Of a stretch of DNA of 5,872 nt, positions 5,826 to 5,872 are shown in pieces. The position numbers were made by a program, and so were the translations under genes. Within the stretch, counting starts at the first letter, position 1. Every line of letters starts with the position of its first letter. The notes under the pieces are model-generated. The model was not told the DNA's origin. It did no database searches and saw only the letters and a list, made by a program, of their open reading frames with translations. Origin of the DNA: a bacterium (GTDB taxonomy: Bacteria; Bdellovibrionota_C; UBA2361; SZUA-149); assembly GCA_003230795.1 (NCBI GenBank), contig QIGM01000245.1, positions 1 to 5,872 of the forward strand. The letters are read 5' to 3'.

Positions 5826-5872
5826 CGGGGGTGACAAAGAGGAAGCGTTCAATAAACTGCCAAAAGCGATCA

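Larger units (their letters stand above)
5555..5872. other. Gene-free, repeat-rich region upstream of the glycosyltransferase
   Basis: These 318 bases contain no convincing gene. Besides the repeats listed separately, they include the 10-bp palindrome cactatagtg (5630-5639) and three scattered copies of gacaaag near 5662, 5696 and 5832. The glycosyltransferase promoter should lie here on the minus strand, but no clear -35/-10 pair is visible. Confidence 0.6.

Noticed and set aside
5800..5871. A minus-strand open frame entering from the window edge (reads FWQFIERFLFV, then stops)
   Set aside because: Only 23 codons are visible, another frame is open over the same stretch, and the segment overlaps the repeat array and palindrome. 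Too weak to call a gene end.

Overview
The window looks like a chromosomal segment of a mid-GC, Gram-negative bacterium. The best evidence is a signal-peptide-bearing, DsbA-type thiol oxidoreductase with a CPFC active site, which implies a periplasm. The large two-part glycosyltransferase fits a bacterium with a surface polysaccharide. The lineage cannot be fixed from the sequence; a deltaproteobacterium-like or other environmental proteobacterium is a guess. All four convincing genes lie on the minus strand, so transcription runs from high to low coordinates.

Layout, high to low coordinates. 5555-5872 is non-coding and repeat-rich: three 14-bp tandem units, two tight hairpins and a 10-bp palindrome. 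3611-5554 encodes a 647-residue family 2 glycosyltransferase with an extra, unrecognised C-terminal half and an internal 15-bp minisatellite. 3353-3610 is a spacer with a two-copy 33-bp tandem repeat inside a possible small broken reading frame. 2594-3352 encodes the exported DsbA-family protein, followed by a strong 16-bp terminator hairpin at 2540-2575. 2035-2593 is a spacer unusually dense in inverted repeats, dominated by 32-bp arms enclosing 155 bp (2352-2506). 577-2034 encodes a DUF234-type ATPase with a C-terminal nuclease-like domain. 44-556, only 20 nt further on, encodes a methyltransferase-like protein, so these two probably form an operon.

Functional reading. The glycosyltransferase and DsbA-like genes look like ordinary envelope functions and are not obviously linked. 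The ATPase/nuclease-like plus methyltransferase-like pair is the most accessory-looking part. The ATPase is visibly more A+T-rich than its neighbours, belongs to a family that is patchily distributed, and sits beside the palindrome cluster. This suggests a horizontally acquired module, but a defence role is only a hypothesis. The strongest structural signal that no gene explains is the 155-bp inverted-repeat element. Both of its T/G mismatches become U-G pairs in a plus-strand RNA, and it is followed by a hairpin that could terminate such a transcript.
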